The notes under the pieces are model-generated. The model was given only the letters and a program-made list of their open reading frames with translations, had not been told where the DNA came from and did not search any database. Both the position numbers and the translations under genes were made by a program. Below, piece after piece: positions 1 to 14,935 of a stretch of 64,000 nucleotides of DNA (position 1 is its first letter; each line of letters starts with the position of its first letter). This DNA comes from Varroa destructor (taxonomy: Eukaryota > Arthropoda > Arachnida > Mesostigmata > Varroidae): assembly GCF_002443255.2 (NCBI RefSeq), contig NW_019211455.1:30779778-30843777 (forward strand), given 5' to 3'.

Positions 1-3000
1 CTTGCTGCAATTATATCCTATAACTTCGTTTCAGCAGTGGTTGTATATTATGATTAAGAAAAAATTTATCCCAGTGTCTTGTAAGTGAAGTAGCTACCGT
101 ATTTACCTTTTTTTCAAATTGAAATGTCGATTATTGCTAGAGGAGGATCTATTATATTTTACTCCGAGGCCTATCGATTTGTGGTAAAACTTACGCCCCA
201 TTCTTGAAACACCACGCTAAATTTTTACCCCTAAGATGATAGCTTTAAGTCGAAAGCTCAACTGTGTATATAGAAATGTGCATCATATTTCAATTTAAAT
301 TTATTGTCTTAAAATTTGCTGTCAAAAATTACCCCTTATGTAGGACTTCCTGTAACAAACTAACGGCCGTTGTATTGAATTTTTTGAAAAAAATTAAGCA
401 AAATGTTGTTTAAATCAATCCCTATAGATTTTCAATAGGCATGTATAGGAGATTCTGAACAAAAATCCCAGAAAGAACGATTTTAAAAACTAGTTGGCTA
501 GTCATCATCAGCGAATGAAAGATTTATGCTGCACTGCGCAAATAGAAATTGTAGTTTCATTGCAGAGCTACACTTTTGCAGTTATTCCATTTGTGAGTGC
601 GTAACTTCCATTCAGTTATCTTAGTTACAGGAGTTTTATGAGTCTGGCTCAGTTAATCTATCAGCGACAGCTGTCCCGTTGTGGTCATCTTGCTGTAGGA
701 TGCTGCCAGTGATATATGATTCTAACAATTATCTAGGAACTGTTCTTGCACTTCTAGACCTGTTCGATCTTACAAGGTAACTACAGTTCCCTTGAAACTT
801 TATTACACTAGTTCTGTTATCCCGTTATACTCTCCCGTTGAAATAACCATGTACATTTGATTTGTTTTAGTTGTAACTTGGAGTCGATGACCTACCCCAC
901 TGGTTTAGGGCAGTTGCTCTATGACCTTGTCCCCAACAGCAATTGCCTGCCTCCCTGGAATCATCCTACTTCACTAATAAAGTGTTCTAGTAACCTCGTT
1001 ACTCTGCTGTAAATAATCCGTTAATAGAATCAAATCCCATAATCCATATATTATCATGTATTACGCAAATGAATCAGACTGATATTACGCTTTTCGTATA
1101 AAGCAAAGAGAGGGCTTTTCAGAAAAAAAATAGTCGCATATTTGAAGAAAGTGGTTTATATGGCATCAATCATAAATCACTATTAAACTGAAACGTTCGA
1201 GAAATTCTCAACAATTATCGAACTAATCGCCTAAAATAAATTAAGATTAAGCTTTATTAAAGATTAAAAAAAAGCTTTAAGTAAAAAAGTGTACAGTTAG
1301 CTTTGATTTAAATTCAGATCTCTCTAGAATGAATCTTTTCCAACCCTGAACAAATGAGCACAATTCGACCATTTTACGGGGTTGTTTTCGGACTAGCAAA
1401 CGAACAGACACAGAATAATAGTAGTACCGTAATAGAAAAAGCCACAGACTTCACATCGTGTATAGCCTGATACAATTAATTTCATTTAATTAAATTTGGT
1501 GACCTTACGCCGAGCCTAAAATAGACCACTGCAATTACCTTACCCATTAAATCCGTTATTCTCCGCCAGCTCTTTCATTGTCTGATATAATAGAAACGGG
1601 ATTTTTCAATGAACATTCATTGGAAATTCTGTCAAAGAAATCACTTGAAAGCAGCTGAAAACGCATTTTCATTCCCTTAGATTCCCCCCATAGATATGGC
1701 CAATAACATTTTCGCCCTTTACACTCCATTTTAAGTGTAGAAATATATAACTGTATTTTTATTTAATTACTAGAAATCTGGAAGATTGGCATCAAGAAAA
1801 CTGCTTTTTCATAAGACATTATTTTTGGTTTTCACCCTTTCAAACAACAATTTTCGGCCAATAAAAATTAGGTTTATGAAGTCGCATGTATCCTGTTCAA
1901 CCTATTAAGGTTGTTCGATTATTTCCAAGAAAATATCTTATCTTTTACACAATAAAAAGTCCTCATCTTTATGTCATCTTTGCGAAGACACTACCATATT
2001 CCTATTTTAATCTTTTTCGCACCGACATATCATCACGTTTATCAATGAGAACATCTATTGCACTGTTACTCAGCTAGCCGAGATCCATCGACTGATTTGA
2101 AGAGTACGGGCCAATATTGCATTACCTTACACGAGCTAAATTTTTTCCTAATTTTGGTATTTCTTTCAGAAAATCTTTCAGAGGATATTAAAAAAAGGAA
2201 GATCTTTTAAAACATTTGCCATGCTAGCTGCCACGACCTTTTCAGTCAACTTTTATTGCAAAAAAAACCGTTCGAACCGTTCATTCGGAACAAATTTCTA
2301 CTCAACCCGACATCTATCAATTAGTAACAAAAAATCGGTTAGGCATCTGTTTTTTTTTAGAACTTATTTTCTGTTCCTGTACTTTTCGACTAAAAATCCA
2401 CTTCCTTTGCCCACCGCAGTCGAATGTCTTCAAACTATTATTTCTGGCCAGCTATTGTAGCCGATACTGATACGAGACCCATTTCCGATTGGCAGCTGGG
2501 TCTTTTTCGGCTACGGCCGATGATGCCTTCTTGCAACTGGAAAGCTAGCAAGCAGTTAGTTTAGCTACAAGTAGGCCTAAAATTTGATATGGATAACTTA
2601 AAGAAACTTAAGAATAGATAGTATTGAATAATAATAATAATAATAGCTGATATCAAGGGCATAGCGAGTAATCGACTCTAATATTCGTAACTAAGCTGCT
2701 CTTGTAAATAAATGGTCCTATTTAATGAAGCATTGATACCACTCGTTGGGTTAGTGTCACCATAATCCAGGATGGCTATCGCAAATAGATATTCATTTAA
2801 TTGTGTATCGGATCATTGATAGATATTGACGCGGTTTCAAGTGCCGAGTAGACTAGATTGAAATTTGCTTACGGCTAATTTCTGAGCTGTGTAGAAAAAG
2901 AGTAAATAAGTATGCGAGAACACTGAAGCTTGGTAATTTCTCTCTAATAAAATTAGCTCACTGCACTTTATAAAGTAAATGTAAATTCTACATAGCTACT

Positions 3001-6000
3001 TCATTGTTATTATTATTATACTATTATATTATACTAGTAAAAACAAAATGCACACGCTACTGGTCATCCGTTCGTACAGTAAACACCCGCGAGCTCGCTG
3101 TGGTACGAATGCGCCGCGTTATGCGATTTAATTAATTATAATGCCTGCCCGTTTTGCTAGCTTCTACCTCACTTGGGGCAATACCCAGTTGTCATTGAAT
3201 GAGTAACTATCGATCTATATACCTCCGCGAAGTTAAGCAGACGGCCATTAAAAAGTCAAATACCAGAATAAACTTGTTTGCCATTAGCAGAAAATCTGTT
3301 GCTTTATTAACTCCACGGTGTTATGCTCATGGAGTAACACAGTAGCCATTCTTCTCCTCACTGTGAGTAGGTCTGGGGTCCCATCTCGGCAACCCCTATG
3401 TTTACCCGCTGTGATATAGCAGTGGCGCAGGAGTCACTCAGGGCATCAGTGGCGGCCGCAATATGACAATAAACAGCGCGAAGGCATCGTGGCCGACAAA
3501 CGTCATAACATGAAATAGTAAATGAAGCTTGCATAAACCGTCACCAGCGTTTCGGCCGTCAGTGAGCTTACTCTGTAACGAAGAATCACAACTCTATGAA
3601 AAGGATGACTTCTGAGGAAAACGGCATTATCACAATTTGGACAAGGCCAATCTGTCCTATCCGTGTGCCTCTTACACTACATACATGTAGATACACAGCG
3701 CGCGCAAGGCAACAGGTATCATGGTACAAAATGGTAATCAATGCTACATAGACTGAATAAGTGAAAGTGTTTGGTAGGTATCTTTGAGTGTATAGTGATG
3801 AACTATAAAGTACTACGGTTTATATATAACTATTTCTAAAGGTCTTGCTATCGTAATCACTGCCATTCACCAAATTCCAGTTCTTACTGGTTTTGTCACG
3901 CACGGTATTCTGTATTTTATGACGTATTGAACACGGGACAGATTATTATCAGGTCAGTTTTAGTAGGGTTTCTCGCGTTTAGGGGATTTCCCGGTGCTTG
4001 AAATGCTTCAACCAAGTTATTTATATTATTTATAGATTGAGATTACAATTCTATCTAGTGCATTATAACTTTATACAGAGGGTAGAGTAAAAATTGAATA
4101 TTTCAACACTATTTAAGATAATTGCGCCTGTTGAATAAGCGAAAGCTTACCTAACTATTTACAAAATTAATAGTTGTTGTTATTTTAAGAAAATCTATAA
4201 AATTTTGTTTGTTCCTATTCCTTGCACCCTTACCATAATAAGGCCGAATATATTGGATCGTGAGCGTTCTATCGCGCGATTGATTAATGTGGAGTTGTAT
4301 ATATATCGCAGAGCGACTCGAGCGAACCTGTGATGAAAAGATATCGACACCAGCCATTTGAACTGAGTTTATGTCAAACAAGTGCCAGCATATCGTTGCT
4401 AACGGTTTTCTGATGATTCGGTGTGAATAGCTTTTTGTTGGTATGTCTCCATATTTTATGATAATTAGTATAGTTAGATAGAACATTCATAGTAGATTGC
4501 CCGCCTTTTCATTCGATGGAATTTCGCTGTGCACTACTTACTGAGTCTAAGTCGTCATCAGTTCCTCCGTCTTCGTTCGTACAGCAACCTAATCTGGATT
4601 ACTCTTTAGGCAAACTACACCCGAAGCTACATTCCTCGTGCGAACAAATCCTAGATAATAGAAGCCACTGTGAATCTGCTGAATTATAATTAGCTTTATT
4701 GTTACTATTTCCAATGCTATCGACATCTGACCACGCACTAACGCAGTGTTCGCCATTTTCTTTTTTGTTTTTGAAGTGCGGCAATCGATTCGTCACATTG
4801 TGCTAGCACCGCAAAAACATCTTCAAGCGCCACTATTAAACATCTTCAGGATCGTTATCCGCATCCCGTAGAAATCATGCCACTTATGCTTATACCTATG
4901 CTAAACTCTGATCTATCAAGATTTTGATTACGAAAAGATAGTAGATCTAAGAAAAGTAGACGAAACGAAAGCCATAGCTAGATATAGTAACAACAAGTAG
5001 CAAACAGGTAGACTATGAAGAAATACACATCCTCCCTTAAACAGCTTTCAATTCAACTAACGAAAATGATAAAGTATTTCAACATAAAAAAAAAAATAAA
5101 CCCGATTCGATGATTTACATCAGACATTTATATCAGCTGACTGATGAGTGCTGTAGTTGTACGTGCGTGTGCTTCTTGGCCGATATGCCTTTTTAGGAAG
5201 TGCTGCTGAACCTTCTTAGGCCTCGTAGGTTCAGTCGAGCCGTCTGCATTTCATATACCCCAGGATTCCTGCTATTCTCGTGGGATTATGGGCAAGCGGC
5301 GTTTTGAGAATCTGCTGATCGACCTTGCAAGAACATCTACACACCCATTCCTTGAACTAAAAGAGTGGAAGGCAGCTGGTCCCGTTGATCGAGTGCAGTC
5401 CACCCACGAATACACTATTAAGCCATTCCGAGTGCCCCTTATATGACGGGATAGCGCGAATTACGCCGGCCTATACTTAACACAATAACACAGGATAACG
5501 GCAACAACAAATGATATACAGCTTACATTTGTCGTGGCATACGCCAACACTCGGAAACAACTCTGTTCTCTATTCTACAATCACTATGTCCGAATGAATC
5601 ATGACTACGCATCATTAATGTTTGCGAATGGTGTGCAACAACTGTACCTAAGGCAGTGTCCATGTATGTCGCCCGATGAGTAACAGATGAATACATGTCG
5701 CTTGTCAGATCGCTACTCTAAGAACTGATCCAGCAGGTAAATGGCGGCGTTCTAACGGCATGCTTAGTACCAGTATCAGACTAGTCAACAGAAGAGTTTG
5801 TGAACTATTTGAAAAATGTGTAAGTTGGAGAATGAATTAGGGGGTCTCGTTGCGCTTCTGTATTATCGACTGATGGAACTGGAAGGACAAATGTCAAACT
5901 TAAAAGCAAAGTAGAAGCATGTAGCTTTTGGTGATGGTGGTTGATTGTGAAATACGGAACATTTCCAAAAAACCCTCGAGCAGCCCAACCTTTCTCTCGT

Positions 6001-6508
6001 CATAATAAACAACGCCAGTGGTGGAAAAAGCCGGCGATGGGTCACGCAGACCAGTTCGATCACTCGGGCTACGACCAACAGGCCCGTAGTTACACTTGCC
6101 CGTCCCGGCGATCGAGGACTTCGTGAAGCATGTTCCAGCAGTACCGGTGGGCTGGCCCCAGTACGCGACACCATTGAATTACCACAGGCGCCCGCGAGGA
6201 CATTCCGGATCTTACAGTGAAACTGGACTTTGAGAAGACGTTAAAAGCTGCATAGCAGAATCTTCGGGGACCGCACTGCCGGTGCATCTTTCTGCCGAAG
6301 CCCTGGACGGCATAGACACGTATGCTAACGAAGACTTGGGAAACTAGATTTTTTTAACTTATGTCATTTCTATTGTGTACGCTGACGTACGCTAAAAACC
6401 GATGGACCATGCAGTCGTAATGAGGGCGTCTCCGTTTTCTACTATCATAAGAAAGGCGATCTGAGTAGTAGGGAATCAATGGCCAGCGGCTAAATCTAGT
6501 AGCAATCT
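1..6508. other. No gene recognised
   Basis: AT-rich, stop-dense DNA with a short (AAT)n at 2627-2645. From about 5900 the base composition rises and short GC-richer frames appear on both strands; these may be the missing 5' part of the LINE at 6509-8065, but no endonuclease motif could be read. Confidence 0.6.
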
Positions 6509-6883
6509 ATGTTCAAATCAAAATCAGGACTGACGTGCGTACTGATGGAGAACCTCGTCAGTCGGTTGAAGGCTCCATTCTCTCATTCTGCCTCTCTCTG
6601 GCCATTGCCGATGATCAATCCTACCTTAACACCGATTTTTATAGGACATGCAGGAAGTTCAATTATCAATCTATTTGCGACGAACGCAACCAGAAGTAGA
6701 AGGAAATTCCAGGGTGAAAATCATTTTCTCTCAGAAAGCGCAAACGTCCATGTCCATATACCGATGGCGATAAGCCTCACTGCAAGTTCCATCGACGCGG
6801 ACCGTCAAATGCCAAGTTCTATCATGAAGCCTACATGTAGACAAGTTTCTGGAACACACTTACAAAGCTTTTCTCGAACTTGA
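6509..6883 (+). pseudogene. LINE endonuclease C-terminal part (decayed)
   Basis: This reading frame carries the end of an apurinic-type LINE endonuclease: a P-x-F block then GHAGSSIINLFATN at 6644-6685, matching the PTF...SSTIDL pattern near the end of such domains. Upstream, VLMENLVS sits where the GD(F/L)NA motif belongs and looks like a mutated copy. Earlier endonuclease motifs were not found in any frame between 5900 and 6500. The reverse transcriptase of the same element follows about 600 bases downstream. The element cannot be functional. Confidence 0.55.
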
Positions 6884-7254
6884 CACGACGAGTACTGAAA
6901 CTTATGCTTAGCAACTGGTTGTGGATTTTTAGTCTATAGCCTGTCCAGCCGATTAGCCGAGGTATAGCCCGAGTTTTACCCTTCAGCACCAATTCTTAAG
7001 ACACTTCGGAGAAAAACATATACATCGTAACGGAAACAATAACTTGAATGGCTGGACAGCTTCAGTCGCCAATAGAGAACTTAAATGATACAGGCGGTTA
7101 ACGCACCATGGTAGCTCAGTGGCTGGTTAACTCGTCAGCCCTCATAAATAATTTCTCAAATGTGTTTGCGATTTCTGGAGATGGGATACCGTGCACAGTG
7201 TCCTTTTTCGCTGTAGCAACAATACAACGTGATATCCCTTAACACAGCTTCAAG

Positions 7255-8065
7255 GTGCGGGACAGGATGGAAGTTCTTGGGACCTTACTCAACGAAAAAG
7301 TCACCGGCCCAGATAGGATCTACAACAAACATCTCAAATGCGCCGTTGCTTTGGCACCGTTCTGGATGGCACTGTTTAATAAACGTTTACTTACTGGTAC
7401 ATTCCCAGCACAGTGTAGAGATGCTGCCCTGTTAGTGATCTCTGAAAAGAAGGGCGACCCAACCACGCTGTTATTTGGTAGAAAACATCGAACAAAGGCT
7501 GCTCTCCTCTTGTTAACTAATAAGCCGAACAGCTGCTTAGAAAGCGTAGAAGCAGCATTGATTCCGGAGATAATGTCCACAAAAACAGCGTGCAAGATCT
7601 TCATGACCGACGCTAAGAAAGCACTGGTCACTTATCACTGGTAATCAGCTATATGCGGTGTTCGCCGACTTCCAAGTCAGCTTTTGACTTAACACCTACG
7701 TACATCGTTATGTTCAGGTGGCCAAACCGGGTGTCCCTATGAATGCGTTCAAGCCTTTCACTGCAATTCTACAGAAGAGCAGAATAGCCGTCGACGACGT
7801 AGTGGTCCTACTCCCGTCTTTCACACAGACAACTGGGCTGGCTCAGGTGGACTACCTGAGCCTTCTTTTATTTTTCATTTTGCTGAAGGCGCTTTCTGAC
7901 CACATAGGAGGGCCGAGGAGATTAATCGAAGTCATCTTGTATGCAGACGGTTTACTGATATACGGGTTGAACAGATTTCAAGTGCAACAGGCTCTAGCCC
8001 GGCCCTACGCGGCAGTTCTAGATATGGCACTGACCGTAAACCTGGCTAAAACGGAGCTGGTATAA
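7255..8065 (+). pseudogene. Non-LTR (LINE) reverse transcriptase, inactivated
   Basis: Frame one (7255-7644) has the finger region: TGPDRIYNKHLK, then LFNKRLLTGTFPAQ and the KKGDP block. The frame then shifts. Motif A (VFADFQVSF, Asp codon at 7667-7669) is broken by an extra T and a TGA at 7685-7687. Frame three (7718-8065) has TTGLAQVDYLSLLLF in the place of the GLPQGD...LSPLLF block, and YADG at 7940-7951 where YADD is needed, then VNLAKTELV. At least three frame changes and a lost catalytic Asp show a dead copy. The motif spacing fits the jockey/R1-like groups, but clade is uncertain. With the endonuclease piece at 6509, at least 1.6 kb of one element remains. Confidence 0.85.
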
Positions 8066-9732
8066 AAAATATAGAAGGGGAGGCAAAACAACAGCCACTA
8101 AAGCCTTATGCCTCGCCTGGTCGCCTTTGGTTTATGTAAACCGATTTCCATACCCGATAAGGGAACCTTCAACACCAACTAGGTGCAAAAATTTGCGGAG
8201 ATGGATAAAAGTTTCTGTGCGGCAGGTACGATGAAAGACCACAAGCGGAAAAGAACGAACCAGCCAAACAGACACGTCTTCACTCGCTTTGCCTTGTGTG
8301 AGTTTGCAGAATACCGGACTTCCGTGAACATAACGATACATTTATGTAAATAGATATCATGCCACTTGTTGCTATTTGATACCATTTTCAGAATATCTGG
8401 CAAATCTATAACTTTGTTTTATAAACTCAACGGTGTTTTTTAATCGTTCTATACGCTGTCTCTGTATATATATTTCTGTAACTAAGAATTAGCTAGCATA
8501 TTATGTGTCTCTAGCGAGACTTGCCATTCCAACACTGGGAGTGCTATGAAGAAAGTCCGTGTATTCGTTCTGTCATAGTGAACTCTTAAAGCTGTCTTTG
8601 AGATATATTGAATGTATAACGAAGGTCTTCACGCTACAGCTAGCTGTGGGCCTGAAGTTGGCCGTGCCGTCTCATTGGCGATAGCGTCTTCGCGGCAGAC
8701 CGAGGCTTCACAAACCTAGGTTTCGCACTTAGTCCCTTCTTATACACTATTCCATTCGAACTATGTTCTGCCACAAAAGGCTCACCAAACTAATCTTGTG
8801 AAAATGGGTTTATCATTAAATGGTGTAACTTTCTCTTAAAGCCAAACATGTATCGATTTAGGGATGGATGCATTTTTCCGAATCACCCGGCCAGTACGAG
8901 TACCCGTAAAATATTATATCTCCGATTCTTAAAGCTGTGTTCAGCTGTAAGATTTCTAGATGGAAGATAAACGGGGAGAAGTGCGTCTGCTTAACTGCAG
9001 CCATGCGTGGCTGATGCACCCGTACCGCTCGATCAGGTCCATTGTTTTTGCGTTAGTGCGTTCATATTCTAGTAGGCCTTTGAGCACCTTACAGGGGTCA
9101 CCACTACCAGGCACCCAAGATCGCCCTTAGAGCGTAGCCGAATCTATCGTAGCCTCAATTCGTGGTAAAATCATGGCAAGTGGCACACATCTTTTGATCA
9201 GTCTGCTCTAAAAGCCTATTCTGTATCACAATCGAAAAATGAAAATATTCTGAAGGAAACGTATAAACTGTTCTGATCATATATATGCGTCATGTTATCT
9301 TGTGTAACCATTTTAAATTAGAACCGTATAGGGTCGTCTTGACCCTTAACGAGGCAGCTACCTATCTGCATGTTATCAATCTGTCAATCTGACGTCTGCT
9401 AGTATTTAACGCCCATCCCTCGATATGCGACTAGACAAACCATATGTTGTCATTTGGCATCGCCTTGTGAATGCCTTTCAGATATTATCGCCTATGTCGA
9501 ATCTTCAGCTAGCGACTGATGTAACGAAAAAGGGTTTAGCTTTGATATCGCTCAAGACATCTAACGGACACGTTCAGCCGTTGCAGATTTGTGCACTGTC
9601 TACAAGCCCTTTTCATTAAGCATATTATTATTTCACTAAACAGCAGAAAGGTAACTATTTTGTCTAAAGAAATGAATGATAACTCCAAAACAAATAACTA
9701 ATAGACCCGTACGAGCTTATTAGCCATGCGCG

Positions 9733-9753
9733 TATATATATATATATATATAT
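9733..9753. repeat. (TA)n microsatellite
   Basis: Twenty-one bases of alternating T and A in non-coding DNA. Confidence 0.95.
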
Positions 9754-12700
9754 CACGGCACTGGTGACATCTTACCAGTTTGTCAGTATGCCTATTTTAA
9801 ATATAGACCATGAGACACACAAATTAGTGGAGGCGTACACACCGTAAATACATATAAACCGTATATATGTTAGGGTCTTGCTGACAGTAGTTACATCTAA
9901 ACGTCGTAACTAGCCAATGTTTCTGTAGCACGAATCTGGAACTATTAAGTGCAATTGCTGAAATAACTCAACTAGAACGTTAGCTTTAAAATGTATGCTT
10001 TTTGTGCTCTAACTATGATTTTGATAAACAGACTATGTATACCTATCTATTCTAGATCCTTTAGGTAATAGAAATATTTGACCGGCTGTTCCACAAATAG
10101 GAACCTGAAAGTACGTGGCAGTCTCAGCGAGAACTACTTTCGGTCTGTGGTTGGTTGGTGGGGCGATCTTCTATGGTGATGTCACCTGCTGTACTATAAT
10201 GATGGTCAATAGGGTGGGATGGTAAAACAATAGGACGGTGCCTTAATGCGCGACAATAATCGACCCCGAAACGCCATGAAACCACGAGCAAAAAATCGTC
10301 TTCGATGGCCATGACTCTGTCAGAGAGCATTTCGCTTCTTGCTGTCGACAACAGCGAACGAGTCATCGTGTCAGATGCTGACCCATATGGACCCTAAAAT
10401 TGACATCAAACAAAAAAGAGTATTTCTTTGACAGAAATTTTTGATACATAAATCCAACCAAAGGTCGAGCATTTAGGCGCGCTTCGGCATACCAAGCTGT
10501 ATTTATATTTTTTAACTTAAATCTATAGAAACGAACTGAGTGGTATATTTATCTAATTTACCTGTATGTTAAGCCTAAAAAAATGAACACTGCTCAAGTG
10601 GTGCAAGTGTCAGCATTTTATTTGAATTGTATGCCTTGTTTACAATATTTCTTAGCAAAAAGTTATTAGCAATTAAAATATTAAGTCGACTATTAGAAAT
10701 ACGATGCTTAGTCTAAGTAGAAACGTTTTAGTTATTGAATACATTTTGTAATCAAAAAAACAAACGGTGTGTTCTTTGGCAAAGATTGCATATACTATGC
10801 ATAGCAATCTGTAATTCCTTTGCATGTGAAAACCGGGTTTCTCCCTATTTTTATCCCTTATTTTACGATAGGTTATCGCTAGTCACCAATATCGGTCTCG
10901 AAAACAATCTATTTGGATACCCGAAATTATAGTAGAACTCACTAATCGCGTTCCTTTTTCACCCACACTGCATCAGAAACGCTCGTCAACAATCGGTTAA
11001 ATCTATTTCGATTGTGCTTGTGTCCATAGATGGCGGGCTTCTTCGACTAAGGGGCCCCTCTCGGGGCTCTCGGCACGACTCATCACATCAGGCATCAGCA
11101 CGAGATTCGCTTGTACTCACGCTGACGTGCCAGCGTCTCTCGGGACCAAGCTGTCTGAAGGTACAACTTTTTTTTTTCTTGAAATACCACCAACGTTCGC
11201 TAGTTAAGCAGTTGTGTACGCTTTCTTTCTTTTTTTTTTTTTGTTACCGCACTTCTCCTAAGTATGTGGAGAAAACAATCACGCAACTATTTCGACAGCA
11301 AATATATTAGTGAAGCACATTGAACGGTGCCCTCTTTATATCAATGGTACATGACGAGGATAAATAGACAAAAAGAAACTATCTGGTTTGTTTATACATT
11401 TGTGTTGTTCTCTCAAAATACTTAGATACTTCGTACGTAGTAACATTAAATTTTTTTTTAGTTCGGGAGCAACGACACGACGTGACATTGGATCGTAACT
11501 GTCACCAGCAGTTACTCTGTTGATCGCACAGCAGTTCATTCACATATCATATGATATCAACGTTTAACGATGCCTGCTGTGCAGGCAACCATGGACAGCG
11601 AACGGACTTACCCGCCACAATAGCTCACTAGTCATATTCGTATTTCGCGCCTATTTTTTTGTTTTTTATAAATACTGTATTGAGCTGATGGAAAGGCATC
11701 TCGAAGCGCTTTCGAAAGCCTATTAACTACATAGCATTTTTATTTACTTTCGCTTTGTAGATGTAGATATGTATGTTGAAAAACCATGAATGGTTAGTTT
11801 GACTTTACCCGTAAGCATAATTTGGTACTTGCAAAATCAGCTTTACTTTCGATAATTTTAACGATTTGCCCGAACGATTAAACGCTAAAAAGTGAATTTC
11901 GAAATTATGCAATTCAACTGGCATTCAAGGGCGAAGAATATTCTACTCAAGTGGTTACTTCAAACGTCGGGTTAATCATAATTCAATCTCACGTTGGCCG
12001 TGTTATCACTAACTAGTTAGATTAATAAACGAATGCGTTTTTCATTATAGGATTAAGGAATGATGTATATAAAATCGTTTACAGCAAGGAACTGGACTTG
12101 GGCTTCTCGATATGGTCTCATCAACATGGTGCATATATTCACATCTCTCAAACGTAAAGTTTAAAATAATGTTAAATGTGACCTTACAATTTACTTGTTA
12201 ATAAATAAACTAAGTTAGCAATTGACACAAATATGTCAATCTAAAGATGATTTAATAAGGAACGTCTGTTTTAGTACTATCTACCATGTTTGTTTTGATA
12301 TTTACTTCGATTTTCAAGGGATGCTTAGTGAAAGTCTTCTGTTAAAATTCAGCTGTCAACCTTTTTCTTTCTCGGACTTCTTTTTACATAGTTAAGCAAA
12401 AACTGAAAGGAAGTAGTTTGGAGTAGCTCTTCCTATTCATTTCATTCAAGATAAATTATATCATTGGATGCCGCAAATTATTTCATACTGCACACGATCC
12501 ATGGTTCGTATCAGATATCGACGGTGCACACGAAATACTACTAGAATAATTTGTCTGCACATCATCGCGCGATTGATTTGGTTCCAGCAGCATTCCCTTG
12601 TAGATCATTGTCATCATCCGAGGCAGTGAGCCAAATGAATTCATCGTTAACGTTTTAATGGGAAAGCTATCCTAATGGCAGGGCAAGGAGTCGTAGGAAG

Positions 12701-13210
12701 TTTCGTTAGGTGAAATAACGGAAAAACGAAGAGTTGGATCCATTTCTTGGAAGGGAACGCTTGCGACCGGGTTGGCGGGTTACAGGACAACTGTCGCACC
12801 GTTCTCTATAAGGTAAGCACGGGATCTGCAAGTGGACGTAGGAAAAGAAAGGGAAAAAATGGGCCGCTAAGATGAGTTTAGCTCTACGGGCTACTGCCTT
12901 GCAATGGACCCTGCGCTCCACTTTTATCTGCTGAAACTAGACGCCGGTTCCCGCCCCCACAGCACGTTGGCAACCGTAGGAGTGCTACCTTTCTTCGAAT
13001 TTTCCCGATTTGGATATCGGATAACCCTGATGGATGTCTTCATTCTCGTTCTGGCAGTCCTCCTAGTCGGAAATTACCAGAACTGGTACGGCCACCACAT
13101 GGTAACACGTCATTACGTCAAAACCATTGGACGCAAGTAGGCTACCCCGACGTATCAATTGTTTCGCTTGTACTCAAATATGTAGCACTATTAGGTCGGT
13201 GCAACTAGCA

Positions 13211-13245
13211 TTCAAGAAGCGCTCGACGTTCAAGAAGCGTTTGAC
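13211..13245. repeat. Tandem duplication, 18-bp period
   Basis: TTCAAGAAGCGCTCGAC is repeated 18 bases on as TTCAAGAAGCGTTTGAC (15 of 17 matches). Two copies only. Confidence 0.85.
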
Positions 13246-13989
13246 TTGCGCACGGGAGGTTACTTCGATAATTTTCGTATTGAATATATATACATAATTT
13301 ATATATAATCGCTGGTAGTATGTGTCGGCGGCTGAGAGAAAGGTAAAACGAAAAAAGATATTCCGATGATTACAGTGAAATGGTAGTGCGCACTACAGCG
13401 TCCACTGGCGGCTATAAGAGGTGGTCGTGGCATATACACGTGCTGAAACCAGCGAGACAAGTCCCCTGCGGCACTCAGGATCTCAGTTGAGCAAGCAAAG
13501 TACCATTCTAATTGTAATAATAAAGGCCGATCGATGCCGAAATGTGCCAAAGAGTATTATTGGTTGCCATAGTTCATTACTGTTAAGTTGTAGGCCTGTT
13601 ATAATCTCTTGAGATTAACGACATACATTTGTTAACATCAAAGCATGCTTGATAGAGCGTTTAAGGTAACAGCTATACCATTCGTGGCATCCCATCTTCG
13701 TGTCATACAACAATCTCTTCTATATTAGGTTTTAATCTAGTGCGTTGTTCTTATCGACTGCCTGTTTTAGTTAAGTTGCGTTTATTTTGGACGATAGGGG
13801 AATTTCCTAGAATAAATTATTGTTTTTGCTGTTTGGAACCTTGTTCACAAATCATTCTGCCTGCTTGTCGCCAGACCGTACAGAAACGCGTTTTCCGAGA
13901 GGTAGCTTTCTTGCACGTTAGCTTGCGTACACCTCCAGTAAGCTGTCGGACAGCTCTGCCAAGGCCGTCGGCTCGGCAGGACCTGGGCA

Positions 13990-14025
13990 GCGGCTGGGCT
14001 TCAGGTTCGAACCTATTGGGTTTAT
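13990..14025 (+). mobile_element. Isolated tRNA B-box-like motif
   Basis: GGGCTTCAGGTTCGAACCTA contains a perfect pol III B box (GGTTCGAACC) in a GC-richer patch (about 13.9-14.05 kb). No A box was recognised at the usual distance. It may be a SINE remnant, or chance, since the core is palindromic. Confidence 0.2.
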
Positions 14026-14935
14026 TTATGGCAATGGGAGAATAATTCATGTGTCACTTATTAGTCCTTCCTATGTCTCAGCGTACTCCTCTTTCCTTTG
14101 CGGACTCTGAGAGATCGTTGCTACCTTTGTTTTAGCTGCTGCAGCTTTTTCCATCTTCAGTCAAGCGCCCGATCCAATGTTAGCGGGTGGGCGAGCAAAA
14201 GTTGCCCCCAAAAACGGGCCCCATGCCGCTCATGTTGGTTTGGTGGGTTACCTATATTGTGGGCTTGTATTACACACTGGTACTATCCAGGGTTCGCAGT
14301 CGGCGATGCCATAGGACTACCTTACTAATGCTAACATACAAAGTACTTGGCAATAGTCGGCCTGTGAGAGGTCTCTCAACGCTGGCGTTTTGGCTCCTTA
14401 ACTCACTAACTAATGAAAAAAAATCGACTTGCAAAAGGCTTTTTTCCGCCTCCATTCGTCCGCCTTTTCCCGTTGTTATGTAAGTATATATCGCTAAATA
14501 TAGCTAGGAGCCTGGGAAGAAAATGTTTGAACCGCAAAAACACCCAATGAACTAATTGCCCTTTAAGCAGGGATGACAAAAATTGGAATTGGAGATAAAA
14601 TAAGTATTTCATTAAATAAACTTTCGTTTTTATTCAACATTAAACACATCATTAAGTTAATATAATAGCCGATCATTGGGAATAACTGATCGAAAAAAGC
14701 AAAGCGTAAATGCGGATAAAAATGTTTATTTTATGGCTTTTGTAATATTAGCATAACAGGTAACGGGACAGAATTAAATGAATACCGTCATCTGTAAGAA
14801 GGTGGATTCTCTCGAAATCACAAGCATAACGTAAGAATGAATTAGCTTTCTACACGGCTATCAATCGATTTTAATGTTTGATAAAATTTAGCAGTCTTGA
14901 ATTTATCTGCAAGATAAAATTGTAATAAATTATTT

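Noticed and set aside
7095..7135. tRNA A-box-like GGTAGCTCAGTGG
   Set aside because: It lies between the endonuclease and reverse transcriptase parts of the dead LINE, and no B box follows at the right distance.
12904..13140. 78-codon plus-strand ORF with a hydrophobic segment
   Set aside because: A single hydrophobic run is common in AT-rich frames; there is no family match, splice support or neighbour.
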